A stretch of DNA of 64,000 nt from CALKJU01 sp046349355 (GTDB taxonomy: Bacteria > Pseudomonadota > Alphaproteobacteria > Geminicoccales > Geminicoccaceae). Location: the NCBI GenBank assembly GCA_046349355.1, contig JAXMCM010000024.1, positions 1 through 64,000 of the forward strand, given 5' to 3'. The translations under genes were made by a program, and so were the position numbers. Shown here piece by piece: positions 17,362-26,245 of this stretch. Every line of letters starts with the position of its first letter. The stretch's first letter is position 1. Under the pieces are notes generated by a model. The model was not told the DNA's origin. It did no database searches and saw only the letters and a list, made by a program, of their open reading frames with translations.

Positions 17362-18475
17362 CAGCGCGCCCAACCAGCCGGCCGGCGCGATCGATCGCCA
17401 GCACTTCGACGACGACATGCCGGCCCACCGTATCGCTGGCGACGCTCAAGGCATGTCGGCAGACAAAATCCCCGAACGGGAAGCCTTCGGCAAGCTCAAG
17501 CAATCCTGCAACCGTCACCGTGCTGTCGACGGCCGCACACAGCGCCGCCGGGGCGCCCGCAGCCGCGAGCATGGCGGCCAGACGCGGACGGTCGAGCGTG
17601 CTGCGCGCGCTGTGCAGGTCGAGGGCACCCTGCGCCAGCTTGGCCAGCTTGCCGATCCCGCCGACCAGGCTGAGGCGGGGCACGGGGTGCCGGCGCAGGT
17701 ACTTGAGCGTCCCGCCGACGAAGTCGCCCATGTCGAGGACGGCCATGTCCGGCAAACCGTAGCGCGCGCGAACGAACGCTTCCGAGGTCGAGCCGGTGGC
17801 GGCGGCGAGGTGGTCGAGCCCTGCCGCCCGGGCGACATCGATGCCGCGGTGGATCGAGTGGATCCAGGAGGCGCAGCTGAACGGCACGACGACGCCGGTG
17901 GTGCCGAGGATCGACAGGCCGCCGACGATGCCCAGGCGCGGGTTGAGGGTCCGCGCCGCCAGCGCCTCGCCGCCGGGGATCGAGACGGTCAGCTCGACGT
18001 CTCCGGGACGGCCGGCCTCGACCGCGACCTCGGCGACCGCGTCGCGCATCATGCGGCGCGGCACCGGGTTGATGGCCGGCTCGCCGGGCGGGATCGGCAG
18101 GCCGGGCAACGTCACCGTGCCGACACCCTCGCCGGCGCGGAACCGCACGCCGGCGCCCGGCGCCGCAGGGACAGCGACGACGCGGACGAGGCAACCGTGG
18201 GTGACGTCCGGGTCGTCGCCGGCGTCCTTGACAAGGGCGGCCCCGGCGGCGCCATCGCCGGTCCAGCTCTCGGCCAGGCGCAGGCGGGCGATGCCGCCGC
18301 GCGGCAGGCGGACCTCGACGGCGTCGGGAACGGCCAGGCCGTACAGGCCGCGGACGGCTGCCGTCGTGGCGGCGGTGGCGCAGGTGCCGGTGGTCCAGCC
18401 GCGGCGCAGGGATGCCACCGGCCGGGTCGCGGCGTCCTCGGGCTGGGGATAGACTGGCTGCGCCATGGCAGCCAT
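17351..18475 (-). CDS. cbiD: Cobalt-precorrin-5B C1-methyltransferase
   Basis: Methylates C-1 after loss of the acetaldehyde unit. In organisms with CobN but no CobF, CbiD commonly fills this step, and no CobF is visible here. 374 residues. Marks are LRRGWTTGTCATAATTAAV near residue 24, and toward the C-terminus GFPFGDFVCRHAL. Starts at ATG 18475 or ATG 18466. Its start lies only 30 bp from that of the divergent cobB, so both promoters must overlap coding sequence. Confidence 0.94.
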   Translation of the reverse strand: MAAMAQPVYPQPEDAATRPVASLRRGWTTGTCATAATTAAVRGLYGLAVPDAVEVRLPRGGIARLRLAESWTGDGAAGAALVKDAGDDPDVTHGCLVRVVAVPAAPGAGVRFRAGEGVGTVTLPGLPIPPGEPAINPVPRRMMRDAVAEVAVEAGRPGDVELTVSIPGGEALAARTLNPRLGIVGGLSILGTTGVVVPFSCASWIHSIHRGIDVARAAGLDHLAAATGSTSEAFVRARYGLPDMAVLDMGDFVGGTLKYLRRHPVPRLSLVGGIGKLAKLAQGALDLHSARSTLDRPRLAAMLAAAGAPAALCAAVDSTVTVAGLLELAEGFPFGDFVCRHALSVASDTVGRHVVVEVLAIDRAGRLVGRADGW

Positions 18476-18505
18476 CTACCACCAAGCATCCTTCGAGGCA
18501 GGCTG

Positions 18506-19816
18506 TTGCGCACCCCCGCCATCCTGATCGCCGCCCCGGCCTCGGGCTCGGGCAAAACGACGACGACGCTGGCCGTCCTGCGGGCCCTGCGCCGGCGCGG
18601 CCTGCGGGTCGGCTCGTTCAAGGTCGGCCCCGACTACATCGACCCCGAGTTCCACGCCCGCGCCACCGGTCGCCCCTGCCACAACCTCGACAGCTGGGCG
18701 ATGCGCTTCGGTACCCTGGCGGCGCTGCTCGACGCCGCCGGGCGCGATGCCGACATCGTCGTCGGCGAGGGGGTGATGGGGCTGTTCGACGGGGCGCCCG
18801 ACGGCAGCGGCTCGACGGCGGACATCGCCGCCCTGCTCGGGCTGCCGGTGGTGCTGGTCCTCGACGTGCGGGCGATGGGCGCCTCCGTGGCGGCCCTCGC
18901 CGACGGCTTCGTCCGCTTCCGCGAGGATGTCGACGTCACCGCGCTGATCCTCAACCGGGTCGGCAGCGAGGCGCACGACCGGGCGCTGCGCGAGGCGCTG
19001 GATGCGCGGCTGTCGACGCCTGTGCTGGGTGCCTTCCCGCAGCTCGGCGGGCTGGCCCTGCCGTCGCGGCACCTGGGCCTCGTCCTGGCCCAGGAGCATG
19101 GCGACCTCGAGGCCTTCCTCGACGGGGCCGCCGCTGCGGCCGAGGGAGCGCTCGACCTCGACCGGCTGGTCCGGCTTGCGCGGCCACCCTCGGTGGCGAC
19201 GCTGCATGCCGAGGCCGTACCGGTCCCGCCGCCAGGCCAGCGGATCGCACTCGCCCGCGACGCGGCCTTCGCCTTCGCCTACGCCGCGACCCTGCAGGGC
19301 TGGCGCCGGCGCGGTGCCGAGCTGGTGCCGTTCTCGCCGCTGGCGGACGAGGCGCCGGATGCGGCGGCCGACGCGGTGGTCCTGCCCGGCGGCTATCCCG
19401 AGCTGCATGCCGGGCGCCTCGCCGGCAGCGGGCGTTTCCTCGCCGGCCTGCGGGCCGCCGCCGCCCGTGGCGCGTTCGTCTACGGCGAGTGCGGCGGCTA
19501 CATGGTGCTGGGCGAGGCGCTGGTCGACGCCCAGAGCCTGCGACATCCGATGGCCGGCCTGCTGCCGGTGGTCACCAGCTTCGCCGAGCGGCGCCGGCAT
19601 CTCGGCTACCGCCGGATCGAGCTGCTCGACGGTTGCCCGCTCGGCGAGGCCGGGACGGGCTTCCGGGGCCACGAGTTCCACTATGCCTGCGAGATCGCCA
19701 ATCACGGCGTGCCGTTCCTGCGGGCCGCCGACGTCCGCGGCCACGAGCTGGGCCCCGTCGGCTGCCGGGCCGGCAGCGTCGCCGGCTCGTTCCTGCACCT
19801 GATCGACCGCACCTGA
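18506..19816 (+). CDS. cobB: Cobyrinic/hydrogenobyrinic acid a,c-diamide synthase
   Basis: Glutamine- and ATP-dependent amidation of side chains a and c. TTG 18506 is the best start in frame, giving 436 residues with the P-loop ASGSGKTTT at residues 12-20, then KVGPDYIDPEFH. The C-terminal amidotransferase has GECGGYMVLG (nucleophile Cys about 329) and a late SFLHLID histidine. No ATG or GTG fits near this point; CTG 18503 is one codon upstream. Divergent from cbiD; an orphan TRAP binding-protein gene follows after 19 bp. Confidence 0.93.
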   Translation: MRTPAILIAAPASGSGKTTTTLAVLRALRRRGLRVGSFKVGPDYIDPEFHARATGRPCHNLDSWAMRFGTLAALLDAAGRDADIVVGEGVMGLFDGAPDGSGSTADIAALLGLPVVLVLDVRAMGASVAALADGFVRFREDVDVTALILNRVGSEAHDRALREALDARLSTPVLGAFPQLGGLALPSRHLGLVLAQEHGDLEAFLDGAAAAAEGALDLDRLVRLARPPSVATLHAEAVPVPPPGQRIALARDAAFAFAYAATLQGWRRRGAELVPFSPLADEAPDAAADAVVLPGGYPELHAGRLAGSGRFLAGLRAAAARGAFVYGECGGYMVLGEALVDAQSLRHPMAGLLPVVTSFAERRRHLGYRRIELLDGCPLGEAGTGFRGHEFHYACEIANHGVPFLRAADVRGHELGPVGCRAGSVAGSFLHLIDRT

Positions 19817-19835
19817 AGCGAGGAGTTCCGTTCCC

Positions 19836-20918
19836 GTGAAGCGCCGCAGCCTGATCGCCACCGCCGCCGTTGCCGCCCCGGCAGCCCTCGCCGCCCCGGC
19901 CATCGCCCAGGACGTGGTGCGCTGGACGATGATCATGCCGTGGCCGCGCAACACGCCGGGCCTCGGCACGGCCGCGCAGCTGTTCGCCGACCGGGTGGCG
20001 GCGATGTCCGGCGGCCGCATGGAGCTCAAGCTCTACGCCGCCGGCGAGCTGGTGCCGCCGTTCGAGGGGCTGGACGCGGTGCAGAGCGGCACCGCCGACA
20101 TCGCCCACGGCACGCCCTACTACTGGGCCGGCAAGGCCCCGGCCCTGCACTTCTTCACCGGCGTGCCGTTCGGCTTCACCGCACCCGAGCTGGCCGCCTG
20201 GATCTACCAGGGCGGCGGGCTCGAGCTCTGGCGCGAGGTCTATGCGCCCCTGGGCGTCGTGCCGTTCTACGCCGGCTCCAGCGGCGTCCAGGCCGGCGGC
20301 TGGTTCCGCAAGGAGATCACCGGCGTCGCCGACCTCAAGGGGCTCAAGTTCCGCATCGCCGGCCTGGGCGGCCAGGTGATGCAGAAGCTGGGTGTGGTCG
20401 CCGAGATGATCCCGCCGGGCGAGATCGCGCCGGCGCTGCTGTCCGGCCGGATCGACGCCGCGGAGTGGGTCGGCCCCTGGAACGACCGCGCCTTCGGCCT
20501 CTACAAGGCGGCCAAGTTCTACTACGTGCCGGCCTTCCACGAGCCCGGCCCGGGACTCGAGATCATCGTCAACAAGGAGCGCTGGGAGGCCCTGCCGGCC
20601 GACCTGCAGGCGATCGTCGCCACCGCCGCCTCGGCGGCCGCCAACGAGACCTACGCCGACTTCGTCTATCACAACATCGACGCGTTCGGGCCGCTGGTGG
20701 CCGACAACGGGGTCGAGGTCCGCCAGCTGCCGCCGGACGTGGTGGCGGCGCTGGGCAAGGCCACCTTCGAGGTCTTCGCCGAGCTCGCCGCCAAGGACGA
20801 GCTGACCCGCAAGGTCTACGAGTCGTTCATGGCCTTCCTGCGCAAGGCCGACGGCTACGCGATGCAGTTCGACGCGCCGATCCTGGCGATGCGGCATGCG
20901 GTGCTGACGGCGGGCTGA
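19836..20918 (+). CDS. TRAP transporter DctP-family substrate-binding protein (orphan)
   Basis: 360-residue periplasmic binding protein. The N-terminus KRRSLIATAAVAAPAALAAP has a twin-arginine-like signal ending AIAQ. The mature part fits the DctP fold: GGRMELKLYAAGELVPPFEGL, SGTADIAHGTPYYW, and LKGLKFRIAGLGGQVMQKLG, as in the TakP-like keto-acid group. GTG 19836 follows AGGAG (gaggag) and lies 19 bp after cobB. No DctQ or DctM membrane subunits lie beside it; the only TRAP permease in the window (56928) has its own TAXI-type partner. Ligand is unknown. Confidence 0.88.
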   Translation: MKRRSLIATAAVAAPAALAAPAIAQDVVRWTMIMPWPRNTPGLGTAAQLFADRVAAMSGGRMELKLYAAGELVPPFEGLDAVQSGTADIAHGTPYYWAGKAPALHFFTGVPFGFTAPELAAWIYQGGGLELWREVYAPLGVVPFYAGSSGVQAGGWFRKEITGVADLKGLKFRIAGLGGQVMQKLGVVAEMIPPGEIAPALLSGRIDAAEWVGPWNDRAFGLYKAAKFYYVPAFHEPGPGLEIIVNKERWEALPADLQAIVATAASAAANETYADFVYHNIDAFGPLVADNGVEVRQLPPDVVAALGKATFEVFAELAAKDELTRKVYESFMAFLRKADGYAMQFDAPILAMRHAVLTAG

Positions 20919-20943
20919 GCCGGCCACAGGTTGCCGATGGAGG

Positions 20944-21969
20944 CTAGGCCGGTCCGCTGACGGCGGCCTCGGCGAAGGTCGCCATCCCGGCGTGGCAGGC
21001 GACCGCCGCCCGCAGGATCGGAATGGCGACAGCGGCACCGGAGGCCTCGCCCAGGCGCATGCCGAGGTCCAGCAGCGGGTCGAGGCCGAGGGCGGCCAGC
21101 AGCCGGCCGTGCGCCGGCTCGGCCGAGCGATGGGCGGCGCGGACATGGTCGAGGGCGGTGCGGTCGAGGCGCTGCAGGACGGCTGCGGCAGCGGTGGCGA
21201 CGTAGCCGTCAAGCAGCACCGGGACGCGCGCCACGCGAGCGCCCAGGATGGCGCCGGCCATGGCGGCAATCTCACGGCCACCGACGCGGCGCAGGGCCTC
21301 GAGCGGGTCGCCCAGATGCCCGCCATGGAAGGCCAGGGCCGCGCTGACGGCGGCGGCCTTGCGGGCGACGCCGGCGGCGTCGAGGCCGGTGCCGGGGCCG
21401 ACCCAACCGGCGGGATCGCCGCCGACCAGGGCGGCCGCCAGCGCCGCCGCGGCGGTGGTGTTGCCGATGCCCATCTCGCCGACGGCCAGGAGGTCGAGGT
21501 CGGCGAAGGCGGTGGCCCAGCCCTCGGCGAAGGCGGCCATGCAGGCGGCCTCGTCCATCGCCGGCGCCTCGGTCAGCACGGCGGTCGGCACGCCGGGGGC
21601 GATGGCCCGCACCACCAGCTCGGCGCCGGCGACCCGGCACAGCTGGTTGATGGCGGCACCGCCGGCCTCGAAGTTGGCGACCATCTGGCCGGTGACCTCG
21701 GCCGGATAGGCCGAGACCCCGCGGCCGGCGATGCCGTGCCAGCCGGCGAAGACGGCGACGCGGACCCGGTCGAGCCGCGGCGGATGACGGCGTTGCCAGC
21801 CGGCCAGCCAGGCGGTGAGGCTCTCGAGGCGACCGAGGGCACCGGCGGGCTTGGTCAGCTGCGCCTCGCGGGCGGCGGTGCGGGCGACGGCCTCGGTGTC
21901 CGGCTCGGGCAGCCGGCCGACAAGGGCACGGATCGCGGCGAAATCGGTCGGGGCGTGCCAATCGGCCAT
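20944..21969 (-). CDS. cobT: Nicotinate-nucleotide--dimethylbenzimidazole phosphoribosyltransferase
   Basis: Makes alpha-ribazole phosphate, the lower-ligand precursor. The ATG at 21969 gives 341 residues; further upstream frame is a shadow of cobS. Motifs are VAVFAGWHGIAGRGVSAYP, GEMGIGNTTAAAALAAAL around residue 160, and near the C-terminus the catalytic Glu region MRLGEASGAA. Named in the Salmonella sense (CobU in the Pseudomonas scheme), not the chelatase CobT. It diverges from cobS across 88 bp. Confidence 0.95.
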   Translation of the reverse strand: MADWHAPTDFAAIRALVGRLPEPDTEAVARTAAREAQLTKPAGALGRLESLTAWLAGWQRRHPPRLDRVRVAVFAGWHGIAGRGVSAYPAEVTGQMVANFEAGGAAINQLCRVAGAELVVRAIAPGVPTAVLTEAPAMDEAACMAAFAEGWATAFADLDLLAVGEMGIGNTTAAAALAAALVGGDPAGWVGPGTGLDAAGVARKAAAVSAALAFHGGHLGDPLEALRRVGGREIAAMAGAILGARVARVPVLLDGYVATAAAAVLQRLDRTALDHVRAAHRSAEPAHGRLLAALGLDPLLDLGMRLGEASGAAVAIPILRAAVACHAGMATFAEAAVSGPA

Positions 21970-22057
21970 CTGGTGCGGATGCCTGCATTCGTAGGAGCTT
22001 CGGGCCGGGCAACTTGCCGACGGGTTCGGGGGCTGTCCACCGCCGCTGGAGACGCCG

Positions 22058-22801
22058 TTGCTCAGGGACCTGATGGTCGCCACGATCTTCCTGACCCGGC
22101 TGCCGGCCCGGGTCGAGCCGCCGCCGGCGATGCACGAGCTGGCCGGGGCGGCGTATCTCTTTCCGGTGGTCGGGGCGGTCGTCGGGGCCATCGGCGGGGC
22201 CGCCTTCCTCGCCGCCACCTATGTCGGCCTGACCTCGCTGCCGGCCGGGATCATCGCGCTGGCGGCGCTGGTGCTGGCCACCGGGGCGCTGCACGAGGAC
22301 GGGCTCGCCGACACCGCCGACGCGCTGGGGGCCGGCACGAACCGGGCACGCGCGCTGGAGATCATGCGCGACAGCCGGATCGGCAGCTTCGGCACGATCG
22401 CGCTGGTCCTGACCCTGCTCGCCCGGCTGTCGGCACTGGCGACCCTGTGGGACCCGTTCGCCGTGGCGGCAGCACTCGTCGCGGCCGGGGCGGTGTCGCG
22501 CGCCGCCGTCCCGGCGGTGATGTGGCGGCAGCCGAACGCTCGCGGGGCCGGACTGGCGGCCGATGCGGGACGGCCGACGGTGCAGGCCGTGGGGATCGCC
22601 GCCGCACTGGGCGCCGCGGTCGCCCTGGCCTGCCTGCCCTATCCGGATGCGCTGGTGGGATGTGCCGTCGCCGCCCTCGTCGCCGTGGCCGTCGCCGGCT
22701 GGCTCGGCGCCCGCTTCGGCGGCTGCACCGGGGATACGCTGGGGGCGGTGCAGCAGCTGACCGAGACCGCGTTCCTGCTGAGCCTCGTCGCGGGACGGTA
22801 A
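22058..22801 (+). CDS. cobS: Adenosylcobinamide-GDP ribazoletransferase (cobalamin synthase)
   Basis: Membrane enzyme joining adenosylcobinamide-GDP with alpha-ribazole (phosphate), the last assembly step. 247 residues with several hydrophobic helices. The motif LHEDGLADTADALGAG near residue 78 and DSRIGSFG near residue 107 are diagnostic. Start is TTG 22058; ATG 22073 is an alternative. cobA begins 4 bp after its stop. CobV is the Pseudomonas name. Confidence 0.94.
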   Translation: MLRDLMVATIFLTRLPARVEPPPAMHELAGAAYLFPVVGAVVGAIGGAAFLAATYVGLTSLPAGIIALAALVLATGALHEDGLADTADALGAGTNRARALEIMRDSRIGSFGTIALVLTLLARLSALATLWDPFAVAAALVAAGAVSRAAVPAVMWRQPNARGAGLAADAGRPTVQAVGIAAALGAAVALACLPYPDALVGCAVAALVAVAVAGWLGARFGGCTGDTLGAVQQLTETAFLLSLVAGR

Positions 22802-22805
22802 GTCC

Positions 22806-23621
22806 ATGTCGGCGCGGGGATTGTCAGCACCGCCGCGGCACGCTCCAATCGCCGCCGTGACGCGGGGATTTGTCCATCTGGTGGGTGCCGGCCCCGGCGA
22901 CCCGGAGCTGCTGACGCTGAAGGCGGCGCGCCTGATCGGCGAGGCCGACGTCGTCGTCTACGACCGGCTGGTGGCCCCGGCGATCCTCGACCATGCGCGG
23001 CCGACGGCCGAGCTGATCTTCGCCGGCAAGCAGCGCGCCAACCACTACATGCGCCAGGTCGAGATCAACGAGCTGCTGGTGCGCCGGGCGCTGGCGGGGC
23101 AGCGCGTGGTGCGGCTGAAGGGCGGCGATCCGCTGGTGTTCGGCCGCGGCGGCGAGGAAATCGAGGCGCTGGTCGAGGCCGGCATCGGCTTCGAGGTGGT
23201 GCCCGGCATCACCGCCGCTACCGGCTGCGCCGCCAGTGCGGTGATCCCCCTCACCCACCGCGACCATGCCCAGACCCTGGTGATCGCCACCGGCCACACC
23301 AAGAACGGCGAGCCGGACCTGAACTGGAAGGCGCTCTGCCAGCCGAACCAGACCCTGGTGATCTACATGGGCCACAAGGCGCTGGACGCGCTGTGCGCCC
23401 GGCTGATCGCCGAGGGGCTGAGCCGCGACCTGCCGGCGGCCATGGTCGAGAACGGGACCCTGCCGGGCCAGCGGGTGATCCGCGCGACGCTGGGGACCCT
23501 GGCGGGGGCGGTCGACATCGCCGACCTGCGCGGCCCGGCGCTGCTCGTGGTCGGCTCGGTCGCGGCGTTCGCCGAGGCGGACGGCGTGGCAGCGCTCGCC
23601 GGCCTGGCCGTGACGGCGTGA
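22806..23621 (+). CDS. cobA: Uroporphyrinogen-III C-methyltransferase
   Basis: Methylates C-2 and C-7 of uroporphyrinogen III to give precorrin-2, the entry into corrins and siroheme. 271 residues, a stand-alone SUMT without CysG oxidase/ferrochelatase or HemD domains. Marks are LVGAGPGDPELLTLKAARLI near residue 25, LKGGDPLVFGRGGEEIEAL near residue 102 and VPGITAATGCAA near residue 136. ATG 22806 is used. Its stop overlaps the next gene's GTG (GTGA), coupling it to an unknown protein. Confidence 0.96.
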   Translation: MSARGLSAPPRHAPIAAVTRGFVHLVGAGPGDPELLTLKAARLIGEADVVVYDRLVAPAILDHARPTAELIFAGKQRANHYMRQVEINELLVRRALAGQRVVRLKGGDPLVFGRGGEEIEALVEAGIGFEVVPGITAATGCAASAVIPLTHRDHAQTLVIATGHTKNGEPDLNWKALCQPNQTLVIYMGHKALDALCARLIAEGLSRDLPAAMVENGTLPGQRVIRATLGTLAGAVDIADLRGPALLVVGSVAAFAEADGVAALAGLAVTA

Positions 23622-24151
23622 AGGTCCGCCAGGCGCAGGCGATCCCGCTGCCGCGGCGCCTGCCGACGCCGAGCCGGCCGGAGCAGGATCCGGCTTTCGC
23701 CCCGAGCGGCGTGCCGGGGCTCGTGCTGCCCGGCGGCACGGTGCTGACGCCGGCCGAGGTGACGGCGAGGCTCGACGCCGACGCGGTGAGCCAGCTCAAG
23801 GCCTTCACGGGCCGGGCACTGGCCGCGGCGCATCCGCTGGCGGGCGAGGCCTGGAGCGCCGCCTGGCTGGTCGTCGGCACGCGCAAGCTGGTCGACCGCT
23901 GGGCCGCGGCCGAGGACCTGAGCGACCTGCAGCTCTGGCTCGATACCGCCTCGACCGCGCTCAAGGCCGCCGGCCTCGCCGGCAAGCACATCCCGGCCGC
24001 GCAGGCCTACATGCCGGCGATCACCACGATGGGCATGGTCGCGACCACCGCGTCCGGCGCCTACAAGGCGGTGGTCGAACTCGACCGAACCAATGCCGCG
24101 CGGCTCAGGGCCGTGGTCGGGCAGGTCCGGCCCACGCCTCAGAAGGCGTAG
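23618..24151 (+). CDS. Unknown protein translationally coupled to cobA
   Basis: 177-residue protein that I do not recognise. GTG 23618 overlaps the cobA stop by 4 bp. The first 40 residues are proline-rich (IPLPRRLPTPSRP), then a mostly helical, alanine-rich stretch contains four tryptophans and no cysteine; no signal peptide or membrane helix is evident. Its reading frame has the strong GC bias at third positions of a real gene. The 3' end overlaps gshA tail to tail by 13 bp. Position suggests a role near SUMT, but nothing in the sequence shows one. Confidence 0.6.
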   Translation: MKVRQAQAIPLPRRLPTPSRPEQDPAFAPSGVPGLVLPGGTVLTPAEVTARLDADAVSQLKAFTGRALAAAHPLAGEAWSAAWLVVGTRKLVDRWAAAEDLSDLQLWLDTASTALKAAGLAGKHIPAAQAYMPAITTMGMVATTASGAYKAVVELDRTNAARLRAVVGQVRPTPQKA

Positions 24152-25506
24152 TCGACGAAGACCGGCTCGACCCGCCGGTCCCACTTGCCGCGGAAATCCT
24201 CGAGCTTCTCCTCGGCCGGGCTGCGGCCGCGCTCGACGATCTCCTGGACGCGGCGGATGTAGTGGGTCTCGTCGCGGCCGTCCCAGTTGATGCGGGCGCG
24301 CCGGGCCAGCCCGTCGGCGGCGAGGCCGACCACGCGGCGGGCGACGTCGAGGACGGTGCCGCGGCGGAACGGCGCGTGCAGGCCCTGGCGCGGCACGTTG
24401 CGGCGAAGATCGGCCATCTCGCCCAGCGTCCAGTCGGCGACGACCTGCTCGGCCGCATCGAGCGCCTGATCGTCGTAGAGCAGGCCGACCCACAGCGCCG
24501 GCAGGGCGCAGATCGTCCGCCAGGCCCCGCCGTCCGCACCGCGCATCTCGAGGAAGCGCTTGAGCCGGACCTCGGGAAAGGCGGTGGTCAGGTGGTCCTG
24601 CCAGTCGCTCAGCGTCGGGACCTCGCCGGGCAGCGCCGGCAGGCGGCCCTGCATGAAGTCGCGGAACGACTGGCCGCTGGCGTCGATGTACCGGCCCTCG
24701 CGGTAGACGAAGTACATCGGCACGTCGAGCAGGTAGTCGACATAGCGCTCGAAGCCCATGCCGGGCTCGAAGACGAAGGGCAGCATGCCGCAGCGGTCGG
24801 GATCGGTGTCGGTCCAGATGTGGCTGCGGTAGCTGAGGAAGCCGCTGTCCTTGCCTTCGACGAAGGGCGAGTTCGAAAAGATCGCCGTCGCAATGGGTTG
24901 CAGGGCGAGGCTCACGCGGAACTTGCGCACCATGTCGGCTTCGGAGGCGAAGTCGAGGTTCACCTGCACGGTGCAGGTGCGCAGCATCATGTCGAGGCCG
25001 AGGCTGCCCTTCTTCGGCATGTAGCTGCCCATGATCCGGTAGCGCCCCTTGGGCATCCACGGGATCTCCTCGCGCTTCCACAGCGGCTGGAAGCCCATGC
25101 CGAGCATGGCGACGCCGAGCGGCTCGGCGATCTTGCGGACCTCGTCGAGATGGGTGTGAGTCTCGCAGCAGGTCTGGTGCAGCGTCTCCAGCGGAGCACC
25201 CGAGAGCTCGAACTGGCCGCCCGGCTCGAGCGTGATGGAGCAGCGGTCCTTGACCAGCGCGATGGGGTTGCCGTTCTCGAGGACGGGCGTCCAGGCGAAC
25301 TCGCGGGCCAAGCCCTCGAGCAGGGCGCGGATGCTCGCCTTGCCGTCGTAGGGCAGCGGCCGCATGTCCTTGCGGGTGAAGGCGAACTTCTCGTGCTCGG
25401 TGCCGATCCGCCAGGCGTTGCGCGGCTTGCTGCCGGCGGCCATCCACTCGACGAGCTGCGCCTTGCTCTCGATCGGCGCGCCGGTTCCTGACGGTGGTGC
25501 GGACAA
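24139..25506 (-). CDS. gshA: Glutamate--cysteine ligase, class II (plant/alphaproteobacterial type)
   Basis: First step of glutathione synthesis, forming gamma-glutamylcysteine from ATP, glutamate and cysteine. 455 residues fits the GCS2 family. Marks are WRIGTEHEKFAF near residue 32, LEPGGQFELSGAPLETLHQTC around residue 72, and MLGMGFQPLWKREE. It starts at TTG 25506 with gggagagg about 5 bases before it. gshB is not in the window. Leftward, ending against the unknown gene after cobA. Confidence 0.93.
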   Translation of the reverse strand: MSAPPSGTGAPIESKAQLVEWMAAGSKPRNAWRIGTEHEKFAFTRKDMRPLPYDGKASIRALLEGLAREFAWTPVLENGNPIALVKDRCSITLEPGGQFELSGAPLETLHQTCCETHTHLDEVRKIAEPLGVAMLGMGFQPLWKREEIPWMPKGRYRIMGSYMPKKGSLGLDMMLRTCTVQVNLDFASEADMVRKFRVSLALQPIATAIFSNSPFVEGKDSGFLSYRSHIWTDTDPDRCGMLPFVFEPGMGFERYVDYLLDVPMYFVYREGRYIDASGQSFRDFMQGRLPALPGEVPTLSDWQDHLTTAFPEVRLKRFLEMRGADGGAWRTICALPALWVGLLYDDQALDAAEQVVADWTLGEMADLRRNVPRQGLHAPFRRGTVLDVARRVVGLAADGLARRARINWDGRDETHYIRRVQEIVERGRSPAEEKLEDFRGKWDRRVEPVFVDYAF

Positions 25507-25600
25507 CGACCTCTCCCCTTCCCGACCGCCGCTTCAAGGCGCGCGAGCGCTGCGCATGTAGGCAGGGGACGCGATACTTGCCAGATGGGCGAAGGCGGGC

Positions 25601-26242
25601 TCAGCGCGCGAGGGCCATGACCTCGGTGGCGACCGCCCTGGCCTCGTCGGCGGCGGCGCTGCGCGGCTCGCTTTCGACGACGCCGAGGCCGCGGGGCACG
25701 GCGGCGAAGAACGCCTGGCGGCTGCCGAGATTGGCCGCCAGCATCGGGCAGCCGAGGCGGGCCAGCGCGGTGCGGGCCTCGTCGACGCCCTTGCCGCGCG
25801 ATGGCACGCGGTTGAGGACGAGGGCCACCGGCCGCTTCTCCTTCGCCGCCAGCTCGACCGTCGGGGCGCTGGCCCAGACGTCGAGCAGCGAGGGCTGGCA
25901 GGGGACGAGGACCAGGTCGGCGGCGCGGATGGCGACCTTGGCGTCGGTCTCGGCATGCGGCGGGCTGTCGACCAGGACGATGTCGTGCTCGCCGCGCAGG
26001 CGGTCGAGCTCGACGGACAGGCGCCAGCCACCGACCATCGAGAAGCGCAGCTCGGGAACCGCGTCGCCGCGCCGCTCGCGCTGGCGCATCCAGGCGGTCA
26101 GGCTGCCCTGCGGATCGATGTCGACGACGGCGATCCGCCGCCCGGTCTCCGCCAGCGCCGTCGCCAGCTGGATGACGAGCGTCGTCTTGCCGGCGCCGCC
26201 CTTCTGCTGCGCTACGGTGAGGACGCGGGCGCCCCCGGCCAT
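25601..26242 (-). CDS. ParA-family ATPase
   Basis: 213-residue deviant-Walker ATPase. The ParA P-loop QQKGGAGKTT (residues 12-21) has the signature lysine, DIDPQGSLTAW follows near residue 42, and LVDSPPH near residue 92 is the Walker A' region. No ParB or centromere-like repeats lie nearby, so this is probably an orphan ParA, of the kind that positions protein complexes, rather than a plasmid partition gene. ATG 26242; 3 bp after ghrA on the same strand, 94 bp before gshA. Confidence 0.9.
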   Translation of the reverse strand: MAGGARVLTVAQQKGGAGKTTLVIQLATALAETGRRIAVVDIDPQGSLTAWMRQRERRGDAVPELRFSMVGGWRLSVELDRLRGEHDIVLVDSPPHAETDAKVAIRAADLVLVPCQPSLLDVWASAPTVELAAKEKRPVALVLNRVPSRGKGVDEARTALARLGCPMLAANLGSRQAFFAAVPRGLGVVESEPRSAAADEARAVATEVMALAR

Positions 26243-26245
26243 CGC

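Noticed and set aside
19836..20918. Binding protein of the TAXI transporter
   Set aside because: It is a DctP-type protein 35 kb away, and the TAXI operon has its own binding protein.
18476..22057. Cobalamin riboswitch upstream of the cob operons
   Set aside because: No B12-box-like sequence or large conserved leader was found; the gaps at 18476-18505 and 21970-22057 are too short.
25601..26242. Replication/partition locus suggested by the ParA-like gene
   Set aside because: No parB, parS-like repeats or replication gene nearby.
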